Assembly: GCA_002373975.1 (NCBI GenBank)
Contig: DFKZ01000039.1
Location: 25,607-89,606, forward strand
Length of the DNA stretch: 64,000 nt
Source: Lachnospiraceae bacterium UBA3632
GTDB lineage: Bacteria; Bacillota; Clostridia; Lachnospirales; Lachnospiraceae
Direction of reading: 5' to 3'
Position numbers and translations under genes: made by a program
Part shown: positions 15,739 through 24,273 of the stretch, piece by piece
How positions within the stretch are numbered: the first letter of the stretch is position 1
Layout: each line of letters opens with the position of its first letter
Notes under the pieces: model-generated
What the model was told of the DNA's origin: nothing
What the model saw: only the letters and a program-made list of their open reading frames with translations
Database searches by the model: none

Positions 15739-17427
15739 TCACCTTATATAGTATCTATAATATTTTCCATCAATAATCTGGGAAGCCCTGTATTCATTTT
15801 CAATCCATTTCATTATCCAACTATTCGAATCCCAGTGCAGTTGTCCGTACCAACAGCTGACAGCAATGATATCCGGATATTTTTCCGGATGTCTATCCCA
15901 ATACTCAAGCAGAATATCATTATAAGCAGCATCGCAAATGGTAGTATAAGAAGAAACCGTAACATCCTCATACATATATCCCAACGAACTATTGTCAACA
16001 ATCAACAATGCAGACCCTTCCGGGACTAAACCCAATATTTCTTCATAGGAACAACTTGTGATATAGCTCGTCATGTATTCTGCTAGTATTCCCTTGGCTG
16101 GACCTTCCTTTACAATTCCTCGTACACTTGAAACATTGAACATTACGCCTGCGCTGCCAGGATACTGCCAGATTTTGACAAATACCGCAACCAAACACAT
16201 AAATAATAAGAATGGTCTCGAAAGTCGTTTATAGTTTTCCGTATCTATCCCTTCAGCAAACTTTAAGATAGCAAAGATGCCTATAACAATCCCCGGAATC
16301 ATGTATTTTGCGGACGCAAAGACCGTCAAATCCGTCAAAAGAAGAACACTGATCAGCTCTACAACACTCAGTACAATAGTAATATGCACAAATCTTTTTT
16401 GCGGCATATCAAGCTTCTTCAGTGTGACTATCGCAAAAGAAACTATTAAAAAATACAAAGCATAATTATATGCATGCTCGTATTTCCACAACATGAGTAT
16501 CCAATGAAAAACGTGATGAATCATTCCTATTGTCAACGACAAGAACATAAACTGTACAATCGACGAATGCTTCTTAGTGATGCGAGAAAGAATTATTAAT
16601 ACGATTTTGGCTAAAAGGCAATACAAGCCGCACAAAAGAAAACCAAGTAAAAACTCTTTGGCATAATGACTGATTTTATATAAAACTGTCAAATCCGTAT
16701 AATTAGAATGGCCCCGTAGCATATCTGCAACCAAGCCGATAAAATTGTCAACTGATCCGGTCAAATGGCTGACATATATAAGATATAGGCTTCCCCCTGC
16801 CGCGCAAACTACTAAAAAAAGTACAGAATTATACCATCTTATGTTTTTATTCTTCAAAAAGAAAACCAGAATAACCGGAAAGAGTAAAACTGCAGAAGGA
16901 TATGCAAGCACCATCATACACATCCAAACCCCGCATAAAATAGAATGATATATTTTTTGCTTGTAAACAAGAAAAAATAAATGCGAAAGAAGAAAGGTCA
17001 GAGACCAGATCAGCATTATAGAATAGTCCGGAAGAATCGAATTTTTAGGCAACAGATTAAAATAGAGTGCTGCCAGATAAAAGGCGTATTCCGGCGTGAG
17101 AAATGTTTTGACCACTTTGTACATCATCCAGGCGGCAAAAAGGTGTATTGCACATCCCCATACCCTGACCCAAACAATCACGCCGGACATTTTAGAAAAC
17201 AATATACCATATATCCACATCAAAAACTCTGTTAAAAATGCGGATGTTTGATGCGGATCCCAAATGTCCACAAACATTTTTTCGCCTCTCAGGAGACGAT
17301 ATCCCATTGTTATCTGATATTCTTCATCAACATTTAAACCAACAAAAACTGTTTTGAGAGCAGCCAGGACACTTAAAAAAATAACCACTCCTACGACAAC
17401 TTTTTTCTTTTTTTCTAAAAAAAACAC
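15739..17427 (-). CDS. GT-C-fold membrane glycosyltransferase-like protein C
   Basis: The 562-residue protein starts at GTG (17427) with GGAG 6 bases upstream. It has about 11 membrane segments, acidic D34-E35-E36 and WDPHQTSAF at 56-64. It is the paralog of protein A over its whole length, including the C-terminal soluble tail: both carry PEKYPD(V/I)IAV and end (Y)RYYIR. The three genes run in one direction and are probably one transcript. The DNA is AT-rich, suggesting acquisition. Likely polyprenyl-phosphate-sugar dependent. Confidence 0.7.
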   Translation of the reverse strand: MFFLEKKKKVVVGVVIFLSVLAALKTVFVGLNVDEEYQITMGYRLLRGEKMFVDIWDPHQTSAFLTEFLMWIYGILFSKMSGVIVWVRVWGCAIHLFAAWMMYKVVKTFLTPEYAFYLAALYFNLLPKNSILPDYSIMLIWSLTFLLSHLFFLVYKQKIYHSILCGVWMCMMVLAYPSAVLLFPVILVFFLKNKNIRWYNSVLFLVVCAAGGSLYLIYVSHLTGSVDNFIGLVADMLRGHSNYTDLTVLYKISHYAKEFLLGFLLCGLYCLLAKIVLIILSRITKKHSSIVQFMFLSLTIGMIHHVFHWILMLWKYEHAYNYALYFLIVSFAIVTLKKLDMPQKRFVHITIVLSVVELISVLLLTDLTVFASAKYMIPGIVIGIFAILKFAEGIDTENYKRLSRPFLLFMCLVAVFVKIWQYPGSAGVMFNVSSVRGIVKEGPAKGILAEYMTSYITSCSYEEILGLVPEGSALLIVDNSSLGYMYEDVTVSSYTTICDAAYNDILLEYWDRHPEKYPDIIAVSCWYGQLHWDSNSWIMKWIENEYRASQIIDGKYYRYYIR

Positions 17428-17626
17428 AACTCGCTCCTTGAACGCGTTTTAGTCAAAAAAAAATACCCACCAACTCAACCAAAACATAGTTTGACCGTTA
17501 TATAAAGTAAGTTAGTCCATTCCTTGTCTATTATAGCATGGTACTAAATATTAATAAAGGCGGTTAGATTATCGCCTTGAATGCTGTCTGTCGCGCACAG
17601 GAATTCCTGTTGACAAAAGTGTATTC

Positions 17627-18182
17627 TTACCTCTTTTGCTTTAACAATCTGCTGTTTCGAACCACTATACCGATTGCTATCACAATGTAAGAAAGCATAA
17701 TAAACACCCCTGCGTTTAAAAAAACCCCCACAAAAGAACATATGGAAAGGATAAGGAATACGCTTGCGCTTAAAATGGCAAATACCGATCCCGCCTTGTT
17801 TTTGACAAGTGCTGCGATCAAAAAGAATATAAGGGCTGTTATACCTACGGATTCTTCCGCGATTACTTCTATAACTCTGAAAGCATCAGTGCCTATAATT
17901 ATTTCCTGGATCAGACTAATAAAGTTTTCAACAGTCATCAGCGACAAAGGTATGATATGAAGCGCAGGCTGTTTTTTTGAAAGCATACCGGTCGCGATAC
18001 CTATAGCACAGGAAATGATGTAAAGTAAAGCCATGATGGCTGAAAAAACGTCGTAATACAGGAAATAATAGAAAAACCCTTGAGGTGAACCGAATGACAG
18101 CAGGTGTCTATGCAACGCCGCAGTACACAGTGCAGAATTTACTGCCATCTTCCAGTTGGTTACCACATTGTTTGCAAAACAT
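17627..18182 (-). pseudogene. frameshifted zinc-ribbon membrane protein
   Basis: A start ATG at 18182 (ribosome site AAGGGAG) opens a zinc ribbon: CKQCGNQLEDGSKFC, like the intact protein at 19660-20532. This frame stops at TAG after 23 codons. The 179-residue membrane part continues in the +1 frame from about 18166, with matching ATGMLSKKQ and KNKAGSVFA motifs. The Pro/Gln linker of the intact paralog is missing. A single-base indel explains the break, either real decay or a sequencing error. Confidence 0.65.
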
Positions 18183-18294
18183 TAATTATGCTCCCTTCGG
18201 TTGTAATGCTATAACACAAGATTTATTATACCCCGACGGTATATTGAGGTGCAAGAAAATACCATATATCTGCAAAAGTTTTATGCCGATCCCC

Positions 18295-18321
18295 TAAAGT
18301 TTTCTAAACTTATGCCGAAAT
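18295..18321 (+). promoter_or_regulatory. sigmaD (sigma-28) flagellar-type promoter
   Basis: TAAA at 18295-18298 and GCCGAAAT at 18314-18321 are exactly 15 bases apart. The consensus is TAAA-N15-GCCGATAT, so 11 of 12 positions match. It lies about 75 bases upstream of the coiled-coil gene. In between is a CGC-rich stretch without an obvious structure. Confidence 0.7.
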
Positions 18322-18395
18322 ATAGAAATGAATAATTGTGTTCGCGCAAGGATGCGTGATATCCGGTTTGCCTGACGGCGTCATGGAGGATGCTT

Positions 18396-19565
18396 ATGGG
18401 AAATATCACTAAAACAGATCTTTTTCCCGCAGGAAAAGATCTGACTGCAGGTTCGCAGTATACTCACAAAAAACAATCTCAAAGCTCAGCAGAGAGCTCA
18501 TATCAGGCTGCCCTGTTAAAACGTAAGGCAAATGCGCAGACCGAAAAACCGATCGATCCGTCAAAGCGGTTTTCCGTCACATCCGCGCAGTCTGTTACCG
18601 CACTTCAGTCCGACTATCTGAGATCAATCAGAGAAACACGAGCGAACAAAAAGAAGACCTCTCTGGCAACGAAAAAGCTTCAGTACAGTTTCAAGAAGGT
18701 ATCCTCCGAGATCATGCGAAGCAAAACTCCTTCTGCGGCAAAGTCTGCCGCGGGAAAAGCAAGGCGTGAAGTGCTCAGGCTGAAAAGGCTGAAAGCCAGC
18801 GGAGAATACGATGCCGAAGAGATAGAAGCAGCCATCACCCATGCAAAATCCATGGAACGCATCGCTAAGAAAAAAGCCGCCCATCTTGAGCAGGAAGAAA
18901 TGATAGAAGTGACGGATGACGGAAGCGGAACGCTTTCACTGAAGGATGCGCTCAAGGCCGAAAACAGGGAAAACAGATCCGAAGAAAATCCCGAAAACGA
19001 AAGTGATCTTACTGAAGAAGAGATCACAAACTCGGCGGGAGCAGAAGATGCAGCCGCCGAAGCGGAAGCAGCCCGCGAGCAGATGCAGGCAGAAATAGAA
19101 TACCGGCAGGAGCTTGCTCAGGAGGAAGCTCAGGCCATGCAGGAAGAGCTGGCTGCCGAAATGTCGGAGCAGATGTCTGAACTTATGACAGAAATTTCCG
19201 AAGAAATGCAGGAAATGATGGAGCAGTTCGACATGATGGAAATGCTCTCAGGCCCTGTGGGAAAGATGAATTCACAGGATTTTGAAATGCTTAAGACCAA
19301 GCACCGCACCGATGAGATGAAGGAGATCGCGAAAGCGGATAAGGAATATCTTAAGGTCATTTTTGATAAACTGCAAAGAGAAAAATCAGGAGGTGCTTCC
19401 GTCGCAGCTTCCGCATCCTCCGGCGGCATATCAATGAACGGTTCTTCTCCCGTTTCTATCTCCGGAGCGCTCTCATCTATAGATATCAGCACTCCCGATG
19501 CATCAGCGGTTGCTGCATCCTCTGTATCGGGTATGGAAGGCGCAGTAGTGGATGTATCGATATAA
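18396..19565 (+). CDS. coiled-coil protein of unknown function, sigmaD-type promoter
   Basis: The 389-residue protein is soluble and without a signal peptide. Residues ~85-175 are a basic helical region (AGKARREVLRLKRLKASGEYDAEEIEAAITHAKSMERIAKKK in two parts), which I believe is conserved across Lachnospiraceae. Residues ~190-300 are acidic, Glu/Met/Gln-rich coiled coil. The tail is Ser/Ala-rich and low-complexity. The ATG at 18396 is chosen over one 6 bases earlier because GGAGG overlaps that one. Role unknown; the promoter hints at motility. Confidence 0.75.
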   Translation: MGNITKTDLFPAGKDLTAGSQYTHKKQSQSSAESSYQAALLKRKANAQTEKPIDPSKRFSVTSAQSVTALQSDYLRSIRETRANKKKTSLATKKLQYSFKKVSSEIMRSKTPSAAKSAAGKARREVLRLKRLKASGEYDAEEIEAAITHAKSMERIAKKKAAHLEQEEMIEVTDDGSGTLSLKDALKAENRENRSEENPENESDLTEEEITNSAGAEDAAAEAEAAREQMQAEIEYRQELAQEEAQAMQEELAAEMSEQMSELMTEISEEMQEMMEQFDMMEMLSGPVGKMNSQDFEMLKTKHRTDEMKEIAKADKEYLKVIFDKLQREKSGGASVAASASSGGISMNGSSPVSISGALSSIDISTPDASAVAASSVSGMEGAVVDVSI

Positions 19566-19619
19566 AACACTATTTGCATCACGAAAAACTCGCAGTTTTT
19601 TCCTATAAAGTGAATAATA

Positions 19620-19650
19620 AAGCCGGGGTTAACTCCCCGGCTTAGCTTTT
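19620..19650. terminator. convergent terminator
   Basis: The stem AAGCCGGGG / CCCCGGCTT (9 bp, TTAACT loop) lies between a plus and a minus gene. A T-rich run follows on the plus strand (TAGCTTTT), and TTTATTATT on the minus strand. It probably ends both transcripts. Confidence 0.75.
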
Positions 19651-19659
19651 ACAACTCGG

Positions 19660-20532
19660 CTATGCTATTTTCTTTCCTTTTGCAGCTTTGATATTTCTTA
19701 TAAGCACTCCGACTGACAATACTATATATGAAGTATAGAACGGAATGCATGAAAAGGAATACCAGTACTGTCTTAAAACAGAAAAGAGAATCCTTGGATT
19801 TTTCATCACCATTAGGTTACGCACAGACGGACCGATAAGGGATGAAACACTAACTACTATCAAAATCACCGCCACCGCCGCCGATATCGCACCAAATATA
19901 ATACCGGCTTTGTTTTTCATAACTGCAGCAAGAATAAACAGTACGAGCAAAATCACAGCAATAATGAACTCTGCCACATATCCTTTATGCTGCCTCATAA
20001 TCATTTTAATATAATTGGGATTGGCTAAATAGCTGAGAAGTTTCGGAACAGGGGCCGGTCCTAAAAACATGAGCGGCAATTCTACAATATTCGCCAAAAT
20101 CAGTATCGGTAACGGAATGGCTGCAAGAAATGCCTGCTTTTTTGACAAAATACCGGTCGCTATTCCAACAATATACGCGCAAATATTAAGTACAATGAAT
20201 AATCCTAAACCTCCCCTGAATACAGGCATAGAACTTATAAAATGTATCAGTGCAAAAAGGCAGAAAACCGCTGCTATGATAGCCATAGGGAGCATCACGC
20301 CGTTAGTTGATTTCGGTCTCTGAGCCGTAGCTGCCTGAGGTATCGGGGCCATTGCCTGTGCCTGCTGCAATACAGGTTCAGTCGGTATAGGCTGAGGCTC
20401 CGGTGTCGGAACTTCCCGAGTTGCAGGCTGTACAAGGGTGGGTGCCTGTTGTATAACAGGTGCAGGAGCTCCGCATTTTGTACAGAATCTGCTGCCTTCT
20501 TTTAACTCGTTACCGCATTTTGTGCAAAACAT
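19660..20532 (-). CDS. zinc-ribbon membrane protein
   Basis: The 290-residue protein begins with a zinc ribbon (MFCTKCGNELKEGSRFCTKCG), followed by a Pro/Gln-rich linker (about 25-75) and four to five membrane segments. Such tethered zinc ribbons are common in Clostridia and of unknown role. The frameshifted gene at 17627-18182 is a paralog. The ATG has AAAGGAG upstream. It lies 14 bases downstream of the aquaporin gene on the same strand, so the two may share a transcript. Confidence 0.7.
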   Translation of the reverse strand: MFCTKCGNELKEGSRFCTKCGAPAPVIQQAPTLVQPATREVPTPEPQPIPTEPVLQQAQAMAPIPQAATAQRPKSTNGVMLPMAIIAAVFCLFALIHFISSMPVFRGGLGLFIVLNICAYIVGIATGILSKKQAFLAAIPLPILILANIVELPLMFLGPAPVPKLLSYLANPNYIKMIMRQHKGYVAEFIIAVILLVLFILAAVMKNKAGIIFGAISAAVAVILIVVSVSSLIGPSVRNLMVMKNPRILFSVLRQYWYSFSCIPFYTSYIVLSVGVLIRNIKAAKGKKIA

Positions 20533-20546
20533 TATGCTCTCTCCTT

Positions 20547-21242
20547 TTATTTTTTCTTGATCTCAATAGCCTTATAAGTAAAAGCTGCAAGAGCCGCTCC
20601 CACAAGAGGTCCTACGATAAATACCCATACGGAAGCGATGGGAGCCGTATTTCCGCTTATGGCTGCCACTATAGCGGGGCCGATGCTTCTTGCGGGGTTA
20701 ACACTGGTTCCCGTAAGGCCGATTCCAAGAATATGAACTACAGTAAGCGTAAGACCGATAACTATGCCTGCAAAGGAACCGTGAGAAGCATTGGATGATG
20801 TCACTCCCAAAATGGCCATAACAAATATGAATGTGAGAACGATCTCGACGATAAGGCCGGCAACTGCACTGCCGCCCACTCCGGCAAGTCCGTTTGATCC
20901 GAATCCTCCGGTCTTATCGGTTATTCCGCCGAGGTTAAATATAAGTGCAAGAAGGCCCGATCCGGCAAATGCTCCCAGGCACTGAGCTATTATGTAGCCG
21001 ACAAAATCTTTTATCTCCATGCCGCCGTTTATCAGTACTCCGAGTGAAACAGCAGGATTAATGTGGCAACCCGAAACATTTCCGATGCTGTAAGCCATCG
21101 CAACGATCGTAAGACCAAAAGCAAAAGCGGTCAGAATGTATCCGCCTCCGTTTGCGGAGTCACAGCCGACCAGCATGGCAGTCCCGCAGCCAAGGATCAC
21201 CAAAGTCATTGTTCCAATAAATTCAGCAACATACTTCTTCAT
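20547..21242 (-). CDS. aqpZ: MIP family channel (aquaporin / glycerol facilitator)
   Basis: The 231-residue membrane protein has six segments and both NPA boxes: HINPAVSLG and SVNPARSIG. The length and lack of insertions favour an aquaporin-type channel over the longer glycerol facilitator. The ATG at 21242 (MKKYVAEFIG) has GAAGG 7 bases upstream; a start six codons earlier is possible. The zinc-ribbon gene follows. Confidence 0.85.
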   Translation of the reverse strand: MKKYVAEFIGTMTLVILGCGTAMLVGCDSANGGGYILTAFAFGLTIVAMAYSIGNVSGCHINPAVSLGVLINGGMEIKDFVGYIIAQCLGAFAGSGLLALIFNLGGITDKTGGFGSNGLAGVGGSAVAGLIVEIVLTFIFVMAILGVTSSNASHGSFAGIVIGLTLTVVHILGIGLTGTSVNPARSIGPAIVAAISGNTAPIASVWVFIVGPLVGAALAAFTYKAIEIKKK

Positions 21243-21336
21243 TTCGATACCTTCTTTCATATGTATTTGTTAGCCGCGTCACACGGCATTTTCATTATAC
21301 CACCCTTTCTCCCCTCATAATATTAAAAAAAGCAAT

Positions 21337-21382
21337 AAAAAAAGGACAGTTATCTGTAGCATTTACACAACAGATAACTGTC
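21337..21382 (-). terminator. intrinsic terminator after map
   Basis: On the minus strand, a perfect 13 bp stem (GACAGTTATCTGT with its complement, 21345-21382) is followed by a run of seven T. It ends the fur-like/map transcript. Confidence 0.9.
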
Positions 21383-21405
21383 TCATTTTCCTATAATACA
21401 GATTA

Positions 21406-22278
21406 TCAGTAGCAGAGCACTTCGTGTCCTTCCTCTGTGACAAGTACCATGATCTCCCACTGTGCCGAAGGCATTCCGTCGGCGGTGGATACCTCCCAGC
21501 CGTTTTCCTTATCGGTTTTTATCTTTTCTTTTCCGAGGTTTACCATAGGTTCAATGGTGAAGGTCATTCCGGGCACAAGCAGCATTTCCGTCCCCGCCTT
21601 GGAATGATAGCCCACCCATGGATCCTCGTGGAACTCAAGGCCTACTCCGTGACCGCCTATCTCGCGCACCACGGTGTATCCTCTGTCATAACAATAGTCG
21701 TGCACCGCCTGGCCCATATCTCCGAGGCGTCCCCATGGCTGAACCTTTTCAAGTCCTGCATATACCGATTCTTTGGTCACCTCGACCAGCTTTCTTTTTT
21801 CTTCGCTCACATTTCCTATGCAATACATTCTTGAGGAATCGGAAAAATATCCGTCAAGTATGGTCGAGCAATCGATATTTACAATATCCCCGTCCCGCAG
21901 ATACTTTCCCTTGTGAGGAAAGCCGTGGCACACCTGATCGTTCACGGAAGTGCACACGCTGTAGGGATATCCTTCGTAATTAAGCGGTGCAGGGATCGCT
22001 CCCGCGCCATATGTTATCTCATTTACTATGTCGTTGATCTTGGAGAGCTCCATGCCCTCGCAGACTTCTTTATCTAGAGTATCAAGGATCTGGATATTTA
22101 TCTTGCAGCTTCTCTTTATCCCCTCGATCTGCTCCGGAGTCTTGATTATCTCGTGGTCGGGAACCTGCACGCCTTGCAGCTGGTATTTTTTGATCCTGGC
22201 ATCAAATGCCTCGTGACACTGCTTGTATTTCTTTCCGCTCCCGCACCAGCAGGGATCATTTCTTCCGATCTTAAGCAT
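21406..22278 (-). CDS. map: type I methionine aminopeptidase with SEC-C motif
   Basis: This enzyme removes the initiator methionine from new proteins. The first 22 residues form a SEC-C zinc motif (C10, C12, C21, H22), common in clostridial MAPs and thought to aid ribosome or partner contacts. The catalytic domain has NIDCSTILDGYFSDSSR, GIG-like HGVGLEFHEDPWV and TIEPM. Total length is 290. The start overlaps the 3' end of the Fur-like gene by 8 bases, so translation is likely coupled. Confidence 0.93.
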   Translation of the reverse strand: MLKIGRNDPCWCGSGKKYKQCHEAFDARIKKYQLQGVQVPDHEIIKTPEQIEGIKRSCKINIQILDTLDKEVCEGMELSKINDIVNEITYGAGAIPAPLNYEGYPYSVCTSVNDQVCHGFPHKGKYLRDGDIVNIDCSTILDGYFSDSSRMYCIGNVSEEKRKLVEVTKESVYAGLEKVQPWGRLGDMGQAVHDYCYDRGYTVVREIGGHGVGLEFHEDPWVGYHSKAGTEMLLVPGMTFTIEPMVNLGKEKIKTDKENGWEVSTADGMPSAQWEIMVLVTEEGHEVLCY

Positions 22279-22723
22279 TCTTCATTTCCTCCGATGCAGC
22301 ACAGTCGCAGCTTCTGGCGTCCACACTGATTACTTTCTTTCCCGAGATATAGCCCTTTTCCTCAAGCCCAGCCTGGATTATCCTGTTCCACTCAGCACCG
22401 GTCAGGTCAAGCACCGTCCCGTCATCCAGGGTGATGGAGCAGGCCCGCTCCGCACAGCAGTCTACTCCGCAGGCCACACGGTACATATTCTTGCGGCTGA
22501 TGGCACCTATGTCCTCAAGCGTATTGATCATTCTGTACACCGTGGCGGTACCGAGAGACTTATCGATCTTAGAAGCTTTATAAAAAATCTCCTTACAGCT
22601 CGCGCAGTCCTCTTCGAGTATGATATCAAGCAGCATCAATCTCTGCTTGGTTATCCTGCACCCACTGTCTCTGAGCTTTTGCACGATTATATCCTTTTGC
22701 ATATTTGTGACCATTTTAGACAT
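22271..22723 (-). CDS. Fur-family regulator, cysteine-rich and lacking histidine
   Basis: The 150-residue protein has the Fur winged helix: RITKQRLMLLDII, SCKEIFYKASK, and TATVYRMINTLEDIG. The metal-binding HHDH region of Fur/Zur/PerR is absent. There is no histidine at all, but nine cysteines (22, 40, 43, 85, 89, 90, 95, 139, 141). The DDGT/EW segment after C95 suggests a shortened dimerisation domain. It may sense a metal or redox state via cysteines. GAGGTG site upstream; a Fur-box-like palindrome lies in its promoter; map follows with overlap. Confidence 0.72.
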   Translation of the reverse strand: MSKMVTNMQKDIIVQKLRDSGCRITKQRLMLLDIILEEDCASCKEIFYKASKIDKSLGTATVYRMINTLEDIGAISRKNMYRVACGVDCCAERACSITLDDGTVLDLTGAEWNRIIQAGLEEKGYISGKKVISVDARSCDCAASEEMKNA

Positions 22724-22744
22724 GTAAAGGCACCTCGTTCTTGT

Positions 22745-22759
22745 TGATAATGGTTATCA
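22745..22759. promoter_or_regulatory. Fur-box-like operator
   Basis: TGATAA-TGG-TTATCA is a perfect 6-3-6 inverted repeat resembling the Fur core (GATAATGATAATC). It lies just after the predicted transcription start of the Fur-like gene, about 22 bases before its ATG. A second palindrome (TTAGTTTATACTAA, 22773-22786) overlaps its -10 region. Confidence 0.6.
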
Positions 22760-22774
22760 TTTTCACCAAGGGTT

Positions 22775-22803
22775 AGTTTATACTAACATTCTGTTTTTGT
22801 CAA
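22775..22803 (-). promoter_or_regulatory. promoter of fur-like/map operon
   Basis: On the minus strand TTGACA (22798-22803) and TAAACT (22775-22780) are 17 bases apart. The palindromic operator overlaps the -10 and start-site region. Confidence 0.6.
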
Positions 22804-22848
22804 TATGCTATTGAAAAATGATCCCAGAAAATGATATTATACTATATG

Positions 22849-22877
22849 TTGTTGTATTGTTTTGCTTGCCATACTAT
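22849..22877 (+). promoter_or_regulatory. promoter of nrdG
   Basis: TTGTTG (22849-22854) and TACTAT (22872-22877) are 17 bases apart, ending 22 bases before the nrdG start. No NrdR box was recognised in the short leader. Confidence 0.5.
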
Positions 22878-22899
22878 TTTTAGTGTCTGAGGTAGGATC

Positions 22900-23505
22900 A
22901 TGTATTTCGGTACCATCAAGAAAAATGATATAGCCAACGGCCCCGGAGTGAGAGTAAACCTGTTTGTGAGCGGATGTACCCATCACTGCGAGGAGTGTTT
23001 CAACGCCGAAACCTGGAACTTCAAATATGGCGAGGAATACACCGAAGCACACACCAAAGAGATACTGGATGCGCTTTTACCCGATTACGTGGCCGGTATG
23101 ACTTTTCTCGGCGGAGAACCCATGGAGCCCGAAAACAGGGGAACCATCCTTGATATTTCGCGTAAGATAAAACAGCTTTATCCCGATAAGACCATATGGA
23201 TCTATTCCGGATATCTTACAGAAGAACTCTTTGCACGGGCCGGCATCTGGAGCGCAGAATGTGTCCCTTCTGCAGAGGATGTCCCCAGGAACCGGATCCT
23301 TCCCGATTACTCTCCCGCTCCCGATCACGAGGCTCTAGCGGAGCTCATTAATCTCACGGATGTGATCGTGGACGGTGAGTTTATGAAAGATAAAAAGAAC
23401 CTCCGACTTAAATTCAGAGGTTCCGAAAATCAAAGAATAGTTGATGTCAAAAAAACAATTGCGCAGGGAAAGATAGTTCTTGCTGATTTCAAAGACAGAC
23501 AATAA
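22900..23505 (+). CDS. nrdG: anaerobic ribonucleotide reductase activase
   Basis: NrdG is a radical SAM protein that makes the glycyl radical in NrdD. The cluster motif CxxxCxxC is at C26, C30, C33, followed by TFLGGEPMEP, which is the SAM/GGE motif. Length 201 is slightly longer than usual (about 155-180); the extra portion is near residues 110-155. GAGGTAGG precedes the ATG. NrdD is not adjacent, which is unusual. It is divergent from the Fur-like gene and converges with a DnaJ-domain gene 9 bases away. Confidence 0.88.
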   Translation: MYFGTIKKNDIANGPGVRVNLFVSGCTHHCEECFNAETWNFKYGEEYTEAHTKEILDALLPDYVAGMTFLGGEPMEPENRGTILDISRKIKQLYPDKTIWIYSGYLTEELFARAGIWSAECVPSAEDVPRNRILPDYSPAPDHEALAELINLTDVIVDGEFMKDKKNLRLKFRGSENQRIVDVKKTIAQGKIVLADFKDRQ

Positions 23506-23514
23506 ATGTCAGCA

Positions 23515-24270
23515 TCAGCATCCGTAACCTCCCATGCACAGACCGCTGCCGCCGCAGCAGAGATTAAGGATCATGTTTGCGATACATATCCTCATGCATA
23601 TTGTTCCTGCTCTGCTCTGACCATAGCCATAGGACGACTGCCTCTGTGAATACCAGCTCGATCCGTTCTGGAGCTGTTCCAGCAGCTGACGATATTCAAA
23701 ATTGTTGGGTTCAAGCGCTGCCGCACGTTTGGCATGTTCCAGCGCCGAAACCGTGTTTCTGAGCCCCGAATGGGCGATGGCACTGTAATAATACCACCTT
23801 GCATTCCTGAGATTTTCTTCCATTCCGTCAAGAGTGGTGCGTGCTTCTTTATAATACCCGCTTCTGATATAATTTCCCGCGGCGCGAAGCCTGGGATCGT
23901 CCTCATAGCCTGTCTGTGAGCCGGTGTTTCTGTAGCCTCCGAATGCCCCGAAAGGCCCAAAATCATCATATCCGTATTCGAATCCGCGGCTGCTGCCGGA
24001 ATAACTTCCGGTGTTTCCGTAGGATGACGAGCTCTGACCGTAGCCGTAGCTTCCGTAACCTCCGTAGCCTCCAGAATATCCTTCGGTGCGCTCCTTCATT
24101 ATCTGCTGATAAGCGCTCTGTATCTGCTTGAATTTCTCCTCAGCCTGAGCTTTGTTCGGATTGTTGATATTGGCGTCCGGGTGGTACCTGCGGCTCAGAT
24201 TTCTGTATGCTTTTTTAATATCTTCCTCCGAAGCGTTTCGTGCTACTCCGAGGACTGCATAGGGATCCAT
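23515..24270 (-). CDS. J-domain protein
   Basis: The N-terminal J-domain (about residues 1-62) includes HPD at 30-32, needed to stimulate DnaK. It is followed by a Gly/Ser/Tyr-rich linker (about 63-115) and a helical, TPR-like part (about 125-200) that ends in a Gly/Cys tail (CCGGSGLCMGGYGC). It is not DnaJ proper, because the zinc-finger and client domains are missing. It is the last gene of a three-gene operon with DUF5685 (4 bases upstream) and a membrane zinc-ribbon protein. Probably a dedicated co-chaperone. Confidence 0.8.
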   Translation of the reverse strand: MDPYAVLGVARNASEEDIKKAYRNLSRRYHPDANINNPNKAQAEEKFKQIQSAYQQIMKERTEGYSGGYGGYGSYGYGQSSSSYGNTGSYSGSSRGFEYGYDDFGPFGAFGGYRNTGSQTGYEDDPRLRAAGNYIRSGYYKEARTTLDGMEENLRNARWYYYSAIAHSGLRNTVSALEHAKRAAALEPNNFEYRQLLEQLQNGSSWYSQRQSSYGYGQSRAGTICMRICIANMILNLCCGGSGLCMGGYGC

Positions 24271-24273
24271 ATC

